This document shows, piece after piece, positions 22,953 to 33,700 of a stretch of DNA of 64,000 bases; within the stretch, counting starts at the first letter, position 1, and each line of letters opens with the position of its first letter. The translations under genes were made by a program, and so were the position numbers. The stretch is from Tetraselmis striata (lineage: Eukaryota; Chlorophyta; Chlorodendrophyceae; Chlorodendrales; Chlorodendraceae), in contig VCJN01000810.1 in the NCBI GenBank assembly GCA_006384855.1, positions 62,001 through 126,000 of the forward strand, in the 5' to 3' direction. The notes under the pieces were generated by a model. That model was not told the origin of the DNA, did not search any database, and saw only the letters and a program-made list of their open reading frames with translations.

Positions 22953-23965
22953 CAGGTTGTGGAGGCTATGGCGGCTGCCCAGGAGCACCCCCCTGTGGAT
23001 GCGGACGGGGATGCTCGCTTGGTAACCGTCCATGAAGGCGATTTTTTGTCCAGTGAATCACGCACCTTGCCCGGCGTGCGTTCAACACAACCCGGCTGGC
23101 GGAGGCCAAGCAGAACACTGGCTGCCATGGCGTGTGCCATGTGCATGTGGTCCTGGGCTATGTCAGCATGGTCAACCTCTTCCCCCTCGCGCCGTTCCAC
23201 CTGTTTTTTTTGGCTTGGGAAGGGACTTCTGGAGGAAATTTGTCACCGTGCAGGGCCACACTAGCTTCCGAGCTATGAAGCAGGAAGACCGGCGCCAGGC
23301 TTTAGTCCCGATACCCATCCAGCAACTTTGGACGCGGGTTGCGCCCTTCGTTTGCGGTGTCCAAGAAGTCGAAAGGTAGACCCCCCCCCCCCCCCCCCCC
23401 CCCGGGCGTGGGCGTGGGCGTGGGCGTGACGGCATTCCCCTCCATGACTGCAGGGTCAGGCAAGGTGACGGTGCAGTCCGGCTGGATCATGGAGGACTGC
23501 TTGCACCACATGGAAACGTTTTCCATTCTTAACGCCGGTCCGCTGTTCGAGGAGGCCCGGGTGAAGGCGATCATGACCGATAAGGAGCTCGCGTCCCCAG
23601 CGGTGGTGCGTTCGGTGTCGCGACTGGCGGTGCTTGGGCACATGTACAAGCGCCCGCAAGGAGCTGCGTGGTTCGTCACGCGGTGGGGGTTGCAAAATGT
23701 GGTGACGGAGGAGGACGGCCCCGAGCGCAAGGCGCAAGTGGGCGCGCTCACCAGGGAGGGGAGGACTCGATACCCAGCGCGGCGCCAAGGCGCGGCGGCC
23801 GGGGCAGCGCGGCGCCAAGGCGCGGCGGCTGGGGCAGCGCGGCGCCAAGGCGCGGCGGCCGGGGCAGCGCGGCGCCAAGGCGAGTGGGATGGGCGGGGTA
23901 GCGGTTGCTACCGAGTGAGGCGTAGCATCGTTTGCAGTAGCAACGCAGCCTTTCCGGTTGCATAG
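22953..23965 (+). CDS. Downstream exons of the same unknown locus, with a 10-residue tandem repeat
   Basis: After the acceptor at 22952 the frame reads VVEAMAAAQEHPPVDADGDA. Frames then become unclear until RKFVTVQGHTSFRAMKQEDR near 23220, ending at a donor (GAAAG|gtagac at 23378) followed at once by a run of about 21 C. After an acceptor at about 23452 the frame reads SGKVTVQSGWIMEDCLHHME and stays open to 23965. Its tail is four copies of a 30-bp unit (23777-23881) giving AARRQGAAAG repeats. I do not recognise the family. The intron with a C run behind the donor matches the style of host genes here. Confidence 0.35.
23777..23881 (+). repeat. 30-bp tandem repeat, about 3.5 copies, in frame
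   Basis: The unit begins CAGCGCGGCGCCAAGGCGCG. Copies differ by single C/T changes. Because 30 is a multiple of three, it encodes a 10-residue repeat. Confidence 0.85.
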
Positions 23966-24055
23966 TGTGACACCGCCTGGATGTAACCCAGCAGTACGCG
24001 CAAAGTGCAAGTGTTACACGTCCGTGCGCCCCACCCAATGACATTGCGCCCGACC

Positions 24056-24844
24056 TCACTGACGGCATGTCTCGCTCTCCTTCATCTCCTGGGCCGTCCG
24101 CCGCCTCACCTTGCGCACCCTACCAGCCGCGCGTGCCTTCTCGGAAGCCTCACACACGGCGGCGCGAGTCGCGTCGTGGAACGCGTCCCTGACATGGCGG
24201 CACTCCGCCCTCACCGTGGCCGTGGTCGGGCAGGGGACTGCCCGCTGATGGGTCGCCATGCATGGGTACTTGGGGCCGCACAAAGCCGGGGTGCCGTCGC
24301 AGCAACACTCCCAGTCCGTCCGTTGGCCGCAGTCCACGCATGACGGGCGTCCGGCCAGGACACGCACATGATAGTGCATGTGGCCGCCTCCCGCCACTGC
24401 TCGTAGTGCTCCGGTCAACATGGCGACGAGCAAGTCGGCATGTCCCGCAGGTGGCTGCGGGGCGGGTGGCGCGAGCGCAGCCTCGCTCGCCTCAACAACC
24501 CCCTCAGCCCGATCAGTCGCCTCGACCACGGCTTCCTCCGCCTCCTGACGCGGCGCACCAGGCGCATCATCGTCGCCTGGCAGGGCGTCCCCCCCCGCAA
24601 CGGCGCCGTCGGCGGTGGCCGACGCCGTCGTGGCGGGGTGTTGTGAGGAGGTGGCCCTAGACATAGGTGGGGCCGGCACCGCCATGTGTTGCTCCTCATG
24701 CGGTGCGGTTCCTGACGCGACAACTCCGTCGCACCAGTACCGGCGCCGGCACCCCACCAACCGGCATGTTTCCTTTGGGAGGCGGTTCATCCGCGTCGGA
24801 GGTGAGCGGCGGTGCCTGTGTGGGTGTCGATACTGCCCGGCCAT
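24056..24844 (-). CDS. ORF with Cys-rich zinc-binding-like segment, unknown
   Basis: A 262-codon minus frame. The middle is acidic and Ala-rich (GEEAVVEAT-type text near 24520). The C-terminal third has PSCVDCGQRTDWECCCDGTP, then ALCGPKYPC and an HQ, a spacing reminiscent of the zinc-binding tails of piggyBac-like transposases, and ends in a basic segment. No catalytic domain is visible. It lies convergent to the unknown locus at 22.3-24.0 kb. It may be an exon of a transposase gene or a composition-driven ORF. Confidence 0.3.
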   Translation of the reverse strand: MAGQYRHPHRHRRSPPTRMNRLPKETCRLVGCRRRYWCDGVVASGTAPHEEQHMAVPAPPMSRATSSQHPATTASATADGAVAGGDALPGDDDAPGAPRQEAEEAVVEATDRAEGVVEASEAALAPPAPQPPAGHADLLVAMLTGALRAVAGGGHMHYHVRVLAGRPSCVDCGQRTDWECCCDGTPALCGPKYPCMATHQRAVPCPTTATVRAECRHVRDAFHDATRAAVCEASEKARAAGRVRKVRRRTAQEMKESETCRQ

Positions 24845-25436
24845 TAGGGCTCCCGCCGCCTGCCGCTCCGCCGACCCACGCCGCGGCGTGTGCTGCGCCC
24901 CGCATAGTCGCCTCGAATATAATATACATGACGCGGGGACGGGGGGGGGGGGGGGGATTCGTGCGTTTCGTATGTCGGCGGAACGGCGTGCGAAGCTGCG
25001 GCTGACGAAGGTGGTGGAAGTAAGCGTGGCGGCGTCGGCGGCGTATTACCGTGCGTGCATGCGTGCGCAACCCCGCGGCAGCAAGCGCCGGACTCGGCGT
25101 GTGCCGGCGGCAGAGCTGCGAAGCCATGGACACGGTACGGGATGCCAAGTCTGGCTAAGCAACTGCCGAGGCTGGCGGCTTAACCCCCATGTCCGGCGGT
25201 TGAGGGACGGAAAGTGCGTAGAAGTTGATCGGCAAAGCGGGCATATAAGCCTGGCTGTGCTAGGTTCCTATTAAGTAATGGCGGTTTGTGCTAAGTAATT
25301 CGTAGGGGTGGACCGTGCAGCGCATGTAGGGGGCGGTATAAATGAGGCCGGGCACATATACTGCTCCACGAAACGACACTGTCGCACGTGTAGTTGAATA
25401 GACCCTATTGACTATATTAACATCGGTGCACACCGC

Positions 25437-25472
25437 CGCACACCGCCGCACACCGCCGCACAACGCTGCGCG
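25437..25472. repeat. Short GC-rich tandem repeat
   Basis: Three exact copies of a 10-bp word (CACCGCCGCA) and one degenerate copy. No gene is assigned around it (24845-25765); a minus frame there is low-complexity. Confidence 0.7.
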
Positions 25473-25765
25473 CGCACATTCGTCGCGCACATATACGCGC
25501 GCCCTACCGCACATATTATCCCGGATTCACTCGGTGAAACCGCGTATTCATTACGCCGTGCTACTTCAACAATAAACATTGCGAAATTACACCGACACAA
25601 TGCCGCACCGACTAGCTCTTGACAATATGTGCATATAAATAGTAGTGGCGCGCTGCTCCTCGCCTCCAATGTGTCGTTGACTGCTGCGGAAGGCGGTCGT
25701 CGACTGGGTGTTAATTTCTCCACCTCGGCCGCCCCCCCCCCCCCCCCCTTCACCGCTCACAGCGC

Positions 25766-26342
25766 CATGGCAGACCTCGCCCCCCGGGCAAAAGTGGGCG
25801 GCGAGCCTTGTTGTCTCGCGTGTCCGCGCCGCCGGCATCGAGGAGGACGAGAAAGACATGAGGAAACGCGTGACAAGGTGGGCGCGCAACAAAACACTCC
25901 ACCCTCCACATTAGCACGCACCCACTCGTGGCTAACTTGTGCCGCGCGCAGGTTCGTCCGGGAGCGCCGTAAGGCCCACCTCAACGCCAAGGCTTCCACA
26001 GTGCTAGCGGCGCAACTCGTGGTGGCCGAGGAGGCCGCATCCTCAGCCGCTTAAAGGCGAAACGATTGTGGCTTGTTGTGGGCGTCTGGGCACAGGGGGC
26101 GTCCCGACGCCAAGGTAAGGAAGCTCATGGCGGCGTCGTCGACGGCACAGCCTCCCGGGGTGGTGAAGACACTGACGGATGACAAGAAGCGGAAGAGGCC
26201 AGTGAAGAAGCGCCGAGGTAAGAAACTGACGGTCGCGGAGTCGGAGGCGGAGTCGGAGGCGCAGGCGGAGGCGCAGGCGGAGGCAGCGAGATCGTCGAAG
26301 CGGAGGGTCCCCCGGGCACGCAAGAACAAGAACAAGCAGTAG
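25766..26342 (+). CDS. Small spliced gene or gene tail: helical plus Lys/Arg-rich protein, unknown
   Basis: A frame near 25812-25879 reads AAGIEEDEKDMRKRVTR and ends at a donor (ACAAG|gtgggc). The acceptor GCGCAG at 25951 restores frame: RFVRERRKAHLNAKASTVLA... to a stop at 26052. A further frame to 26342 (PVKKRRGKKLTVAESEAESE, then RRVPRARKNKNKQ) is highly basic with an AESEAQAE acidic repeat and may be a second 3' exon. The phase-perfect splice favours a real transcript. The 5' part is uncertain because a C run at 25733-25748 interrupts the upstream frames. Function is unknown; the basic tail suggests nucleic-acid binding. Confidence 0.35.
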
Positions 26343-26835
26343 CCCCCGCCCCCCGCCACATGCCCCGACGGCAGCTGTCGCGAATATTGTAATTCAAACA
26401 TTCTTCGGCAAACCGCTGCCTGCCCCCGCCCTCCCCCTCGCGAATATTTATGTAACGTGAGCACTCTTTGGCAAAACATGGCAGCCAAACCGCCCATCTG
26501 ATGACCTTTGATCGGACGGCTGGTAGGCCCGTTCAACAGTACTTGCTATAATGTACACATAATTCCCCACTGTTACCAAATACAACGGCTGCGATTTGCG
26601 CTCCCATGTACTAATAGTCGTAGTTATCCACTGATGACTCGTCATCGCGACCGGGTTCGTACTAGATACCCGGTACCGGCTTAATAAATATATCGCGTAC
26701 TACCCGGTACTACACGGACAACCTTGTACCTTATACGTCAGTTCCCACCCACCCACCGCCGCCTGGGCGGGCCCGACGACCGTCCTCGGCCCTCGGAATC
26801 GCGGGCCCTTCCTCCGCCTCCACCCCCGGCTGGGG
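26343..26835. other. AT-richer spacer
   Basis: No gene or strong repeat seen. The word CGCGAATATT recurs near 26380 and 26440. Confidence 0.35.
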
Positions 26836-26919
26836 ATGGGGGCGGGGATCGTGCACGGGTGGCGCCTTGGTTGCCTTGGCCCCGCCCGTGCTGCCACTGC
26901 CGCGGAGGAGCAGTGTGAG

Positions 26920-27590
26920 CTGGACACCGGCGTCTTACGTCGTTGCTGGTCCGGTCAAGTCCATGTTCGCTGTTCTTTGAGCACCCTCTCCCTTCCTGTC
27001 CTGTCGGCGCCTCCACATTACATTCGGCCTAGTGCCGCTATTGGAGTGGCCCGGGATGTTGTGCTGGGAAGGGAGTTCTACGTTCGGCGGAAGGGGACGC
27101 GACCGAGCTGGCGGCGGATCTGGCGCTGGGCGGAACAAAGCGCGCTGGACACCGGCGTCTTACGTCGTTGCTGGCCCGGTCGGCTCTGCATTCCCTACTC
27201 GTTGAGCACTTTCTCCCTTCCTGTCTTGTCGGCGCCTCCACATTACATTCGGCCTAGTGCCGCTATTGGAGTGGCCCGGGATGTTGTGCTGGGGAAGGCG
27301 TTCTACGTTTGGCGGAAAAGGACGCGACCGAGCTGGCGGCGCATCTGGCGTTGGGTGGCCTGCGTCTGTTGCACGCCCGTGGCGCCCCGTTCTGGGTTGG
27401 ACCCCCCCCACTTCCGCTCCTTGCTGCGAGACCTCAACATCGAAGATCCTTTCCTGTCGGCGCCTTCACATTACATTCGGCCTAGTGCCGCTATTGGAGT
27501 GGCCCGGGATTGTGTGCTGGGGAGAGCGTCCCTACTGCGTGGAGCGGCGGCTGGCTGGTGGCGATGCCTGGTCGGAGGCTACCATGGCGG
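26920..27590 (+). repeat. 225-bp tandem repeat kept in one open frame
   Basis: Copy 1 starts at 26920 (CTGGACACCGGCGTCTTACG) and copy 2 at 27145, exactly 225 bp later. A third, partial copy shares the block CATTACATTCGGCCTAGTGC at 27469 (copies 1 and 2 have it at 27016 and 27241). The + frame from 26836 to 27663 has no stop. It encodes a 75-residue repeat with LDTGVLRRCW and PHYIRPSAAIGVARDVVLG. I do not recognise the protein. It could be a coding satellite or a repeated protein. Confidence 0.75.
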
Positions 27591-27839
27591 TTTCTGCCTC
27601 TGTTGGCCCGTAGCTGGATTTCCTTCTGGATTTCTGTGTGGATTTCTTGAATGTTGCGTCTAGCTCATGTAATCACACCTTATACGTCAGTGCCATGTAA
27701 CACGTCACCGGGCAGTACGACTACTAGAATGATTACAAAAAGGATTTATCGCCCGCCGGCAATAACGCCGGATGTACTCGCACGTAACTGGATGGACGTG
27801 CCGCCACCAGCAGCAGCCTTCACGGATAAATAATAGTCG

Positions 27840-29310
27840 CTAGTAGTAGTGCTTCGTCACCCGTATGTCACATCTGAATATCACAGTGTTGAGGTCGTTA
27901 GCCCAACGTTGAACGTACGGCTCGCCATCGTGCACCCCCAGCTCCCTCCGCAGCCAGAAATAATATAACACCCTCCTCCTGTTGTACTTGTGCCCGATTG
28001 CCATCAGGCCCACACCCTCAACAGTGGAGCGGAGAACCATGCGACTGCCGGCGAGCTTGTCCTTCAGATGTGACTCCAGGTAGGCCTAGGGGTACGGAGA
28101 GTGGGATGTCTTGACACAGCCAAGGAAGTGCCGGCCTGTCTTGCCCACAGCGACTGCGGCCTGTCACAACCATCCAGCAAAAGAATCAGTTTCACACATT
28201 GACATGCATGCATGCATGCACTGCACTGAATTGATATATATGTTGTTGTACCTTGACAGATGCAAACCAGCTGTCGCCCAGCACAGTTGCGCCTGCAGGA
28301 GCAGAGCGCTCAGCCATCCGCAGGGTGCAGGCGGCGGTCACACCCATCTCAGGTGCGTGCTCCTTCAACCTCATAGCATCCCTGCCCTCCTGGATCTCAA
28401 TATGAATCATGACACCAATCGCACAATCTCACGCCGTCTTGCCCTCGGTACCCAACAGCTTGGGCTTGCGCTTGATGAAGGATATGCGTAGACCGCCAGT
28501 CTTGGTGGAGCGTGGCTAGTACGCGCTCATGGCCTCGTCAAAGGTGATCCACACCCCCATCACCAGGCATCATCATCCTGTTGCGGTTGAAGTCCTCCAC
28601 CATCTGAGTGAACATCTGCCATGTGACTGGCCAGCTCCAGGTGCCGCCTTACTGAACTTGACCAGGGCACGGATGTGTTGAGTGTCACAGGAATCGAGAC
28701 GCATGGTGACGGAGCAGGATCGGCGACGAGGTGCGGTGGCACGGGGTTCTGACGGGACTTGGGGTTGGGCACTGGGGCACGACGGACAGCCGGCGCCGCC
28801 GCGAGAGGCGCCACAACACCATGGACACTTGCGGGGCGAACAAGAGCTGACGGGCAGGGCATAGCTTGTCTCGGCTCCGTGAAGGGGACCGTCGACAGTG
28901 CTCTAGCCTGCGGGGCGTAAGCGAGTCAGTTGTTTTTGTAATATTTGAAAAAATTCAAATTCCGCGAGGGGACACCGCAATCGCACGGCCGCGCCACCCA
29001 CACACGCCGACAAAATCACCACAAGCCGACGACATACTGTCCAGGCAAGGGATTAGACGAGTGCATGGTGGTACAGGAGACACACCTGGGGCAGGGCGCC
29101 AGCATCGGTGGGTTGCAGCTACAGCACGTTGGTGGTCTCGCATGACTCTGTGCCGTCATCCCACCGGATGCGGAACTTGTTGCTGGCGACCGACTCGACG
29201 ACGTTACCAAACTTCAAGGCCATGTGTTGGCGTACTCTGCCGAGGGCAGCGGATTCAAATGGCCCTCGACGGGCGGCCACATGGTTGTTGATCTCGATAG
29301 GTTTCCTCAT
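27840..29310 (-). pseudogene. piggyBac-like transposase, longest copy (copy 3), inactivated
   Basis: Reading the minus strand from 29310: RKPIEINNHVAARRGPFESA and KFGNVVESVASNKFRIRWDD (an N-terminal Tudor-like part); a degenerate middle; MFTQMVEDFNRNRMMMPG near 28580-28640; GVWITFDEAMSAY (first catalytic Asp) near 28510-28560; GATVLGDSWFASVK (second catalytic Asp) near 28250-28295; a probable intron; then TGRHFLGCVKTSHS and RMVLRSTVEGVGLMAIGHKY to about 27850. Stops at AY* and P*AY and a frameshift near 28560 inactivate it. The C-terminal zinc tail is absent here but present in copies 1 and 2. Confidence 0.75.
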
Positions 29311-29319
29311 GGTGGAGAG

Positions 29320-30749
29320 GTGGGTGGGTGGTGGGGGCCGCCTTGTGCTGGCCGATAGGCGCACTCCGGTGGGCCCGGGTCAAGTATACTATTTGGCGCT
29401 CGGGGGACCCCCCGTGACGCCCTGGTGGTCATCATGCCAGTTTTGCCCATAGTACTGGGCCCATACTTTTTGTTGTATATATACATCATTTGTTGTGTAT
29501 ATACAACATTTTTGCCCGAGGCACTAGCGACTATCTACACAGTCGAGATTTCTATTTCTCCCTTTCAAACATGCGATGGGCTTTACACGGCGGGAAAAGA
29601 GTCGGGTGATGCAGGCACAGGTGACGTCCGCACAATAATAAGCGGTTCCTGTGCCAGAATGGCGGCAGTCGTAGCCGGCGGATAACATTCGCGAATCTTT
29701 CACGTACGAGGAACTCTTTTCAGGAAAGCTAGCGGCCACATTTGGTTACATGATGGGCCACAGATTTTCATGGTACAGGCGCGACCGCACGAGGGAGGAG
29801 TAGCGACTAGCGACTGATCCTTATTATCCTGAATAACATCATTCACGTAATAATAATTCTGATAAAACATTTCGATGATTACTCGTACCTGTACTGTAAG
29901 AGCGACTTGCGAGCTCAGCATCGCGGTCGAATTTTCGCTACAGGTGCCCATACCACCTTTTGATTCGTTCACAGATTTTCCATTGATCCCATACATGCCA
30001 CTCACACTGCGCAATACATTAATGTTTTCATATGGATTCACAATATGTAATACAAATCAGAACGAACGCAACACGAATTTTCATTGAAAACATAATCGCC
30101 CGAAAACAGATTGACGGAAAACAAGCCCCATAATGCCAGCATTGGTTCACTATCGGTGCAAGTACTGCAAGACCCTGATAAGTTGCACACGGATTAGTTG
30201 GGGCTGTCTGTCATAACCTAGCTACTTTGTTTCAGGAATTATAGCGCAGCTGCCTGATACTTATAACGTAATAGTCCGGGACTCTGCCCGCCATTTATTC
30301 TTACGCGGGGGCGCCTGGCTAGGTAGCCTGCTGCCAGGCAGGCAGCCATCGCAGCCCAGCTGTGGTTGGAATCGCACTGCCGTTACCGCGTACCGGTATC
30401 GCACCTGCCACGGAACGTCGCGTGCCACTGACGATCTGCGACACTCGAACACCCCCGAGCCGGGTACCCGCTCCCGGTGACAGCATCCACACAGTTCGTG
30501 CGCAACAAGCAGGCGGTCACCTTAAACTTGCTGACAGGTCCCACCCTGTACCGCTGCACCCCTCAGTGCCTCCGTGCTCAATTGCGCACCAGTGTCCGCT
30601 TTTGCGGTTGTCTGTATCACACGCCCGCAGCATTTTCCTCGCTCTCATCCCCATCGCGCGCGCCTCTCCCCCCCTTCCCCCCTCCCCCCACTAACACCAG
30701 CTGTCGCGCCTTGTATGCCTTTTCCAGCCCTACGGACAGTGAAGCCACG
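29320..30749. other. Spacer upstream of starch synthase
   Basis: No supported gene. The region 29450-30120 is AT-richer with no coding signal. The last 150 bp before the starch synthase ATG are pyrimidine-rich and likely hold its 5' UTR. No TATA-like promoter could be fixed. Confidence 0.4.
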
Positions 30750-33700
30750 ATGAGCAGCCTACCGGTGACCAGCTCGGTGCCGAGCATGGCACGCCCCGCC
30801 ACCCGCCGCCCTGTCCTCCCGTCGGCAGCGTTCACAGGTGAGCCCCCCCCCCCCCCCCCCCCCTTGACCCCAACAACGAAACTCCGAGATTCCGCCGCGC
30901 AGCCCGAAACTCCTGGTATCTACCGCTCACCCGAGGCTCTGCATATCATGTGTCTCCTCCTGCGGCGACTTCCGCATCACGAGCTCCATTGCGTCACTCA
31001 GCGATTCGGCAGCGCGCGCCCGGTATCATCTGCCCGACCACCCGCTGTTGGCATGGCCACCCCCCGAATCCTCGAGCCTCTAGCCCCCGCCCTGCCCGCC
31101 CGACCGCCGGCCCTCCTCCCCGCCCCAACATTCGCCGGCGTTTCCTCTAATGGCCTCCACCCTGCATTCCCCCCGGCTCGCGCCCGCTCACGCCGCGCCT
31201 GTGCTCTCGGCGCGTGCAGGCCCCCTCAAGCCCGGCAGCTGCTTCTACCGCCGCGCGGTGCCTGGGCCCGCCCGCCGCCCGCTGCGCGCCTCCTCCGAGA
31301 CGCCCACCACCGTGGGGCAGTCCGCCAGGGATGGGGTACGCACAGTGTCCCCCGCATCCGCCCGCCCCTCCCTGTGCCACCTGCGCCGCTGCTGCGTTTG
31401 CCGTCTGGCAGGCAAGGTCGCTGCCTTCTTCGACTGCGATGGCGCCTACATTCCGCCGGCTCCAGTCTATTAGTGTGTTTTTCTTTGGAGAGATCGCCGC
31501 GCATAAGGCTTGGGAACAGGGATAGATGTTTTTAGGAGGGGCGGGGTGGCGGGGGGCAGTCGGGCGGGTATCTGTTTCTGAGACGCGCGCCCTGTGGGAC
31601 CTGCAGGAGCAGGGGACCGAGGGAGACAGCCCGTACCGCGCGGGTGCCGCCCTGCCCAGCACCAGGGCGCCCTCCGCCAGCCAGCGCTCCGCCCCCGGGC
31701 GCCATAACGCGGACTCCCCCGCCAAGTCGTCCCTGGCAACAATGAGCATCGAGGAGGAGGACGCCGCGCTGTCGCAGTCGTTCAAGAAGGAGCTGCGTGC
31801 GACGGCGCGGCGCGAGCTGGCCGCCTTTGACGCCAAGGCGGCCATTGAGGACGGCGACAAGCGCTACTGGCTGGTGGCCACCGTGCCGGAGGTGCCTGTG
31901 GCCGGAGAGAAGTGCCGCCTCTACTTCAACAGGCAGCAGTCAGAGTCTCTACGGGAGCGCCCGCGCGTGCAGGTGCACTACGCGTTCAACAGGTGCGGTG
32001 CGGCATGGGTCACCATGGAGGTGGGGGGGTCAATACATAGAGGGGGGGATGGGGGCAAGTGGAAGCATTGGCTACTGTGATGTATCCCGAACATGACGGG
32101 CAGCAGGTAGCGCTACACTTGGAACTGGTCAATCATGCAAGAATGGTTACAACGGAATGGTCAATACGTGGACCCCCCCCCCCCCCCCCCTCCAAACTGC
32201 CGGAGAATGTGCCCTCCCGCTTTGTTGCGGTCAACATTGAGCGCCGACATGGGGCCTTCAGCAGCCGGACAGGGTGTCCTTCGCATGGGTGTGATGCGTT
32301 GTTCTAGGGCACACAGACGGCAGGGAGTACATGGATGACCCACACTTGATCGGCCACCTGGATGTTGGCAGTTAGTACGACCCTCCCCCTAATAAGAGTC
32401 GCCACCGGGATTTTGGCCGAGAGGCTGAGAATCTGGAGGGTTGGGAAGGAGGTGGCGCAGCGCCCTGGGCGGGTGGGGGGAAGGGGGGGGGATAGTTTTG
32501 TAGGTGAGCGCTGACGCGGCGGTGTGCTGCCCTCCAGGTGGGAGCTCAACCCGAAGGATGGCGGCTGGGTGGACCTCGTGCCCAGCGGCATCCCCTTCTA
32601 CGAGGGCGGCGACTGGTGGTCCACTGAGTTCCAGGTGCCGGAGGACGCGTTTGAGATGAACTTTGTGTTTGACGACGGGGAGGGCGCGTTTGAGAACAAC
32701 GCCATGAACGACTTTATGTACGCCATCTCGGGCGGCATCACCGCCGAGGACTGGGAGGAGGTGTCCTCCCCCCCCCCCCCCCCCCACCCAACACACACCC
32801 ATCCAGCCACCCTGTCCTGCCATCCAAGCACAGGATCACCGATTAGACTGGTCGCTCTGCCTCACGTACGGCTGCTATATCCTCTGTAGAGCTCAGGTTT
32901 GGTATCGATCACAGCTCTGGTATGCCTTTCAAAAGCCAGGAAACTGAGTTCACTGGCATGTCTACTCCCTCTAGCGGCGGTCTTCAGGAGAAACGGGGGT
33001 GAACAAGAGGGGAAAATCAATGACAAAGCATTTCTTTGTTTAAGGTTTAGGGTTGAAAACCCTAAAGCCAATATAGAATCACGAAAGCGGGGCTGTGTGA
33101 TATGCTCTCCCCTGCACTGCGCCGGTCGCCCCTCCCGAGCTGCGCTGCTCCGAGCATTGTCCGTGTGACGCAGTGCTCCCCTGACGTGGCTCCCCTGTTT
33201 GCGGCTGCCAATGCGTGCAGCAAGCGGCGGCGCGTGCAGCCGCGGAAGATGCCGCCCGCCGCAAGGCGGAGGAGGAGGCGCGCATTGCGGCGGAGAAGGC
33301 GGAGAAGGAGCGCAAGCTGGCGGCGGATCTGGAGGCGGCGCAGAATATCGTCAATGGTGACCCACGCCCCCACCCAATGCCTCCCGTAACCCCACCCTTA
33401 CCCCTCTCATTTATGACAATCAACACGGCATAACCACAGAGCCATACATACGAAAGCAAGGGCTACAGCCACACCTTCAACGTGGATGTGGTGACGCCCT
33501 GCAGCCTCCTTTGTGGTCTCAAGTGCCCCTCCATGTCTCTTGACCCGAGAATGCGCCACACGCGCACACTCATACACATACACATACCTCCCCCCCCCCC
33601 CGCCCCCCCCCTCTCCACACACACACATGTGTGCATGTGTATTTTGAGCATTAACGCAACGCCCCATGGTGGCACAAGCATGCGCACTTTGCTTGAGTGT

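Noticed and set aside
33433..33500. Possible extra starch synthase exon ([13 protein letters not shown])
   Set aside because: The acceptor options do not give the phase needed between exon 5 (ends phase 1) and exon 6, whereas joining 33356 to 33770 keeps the frame.
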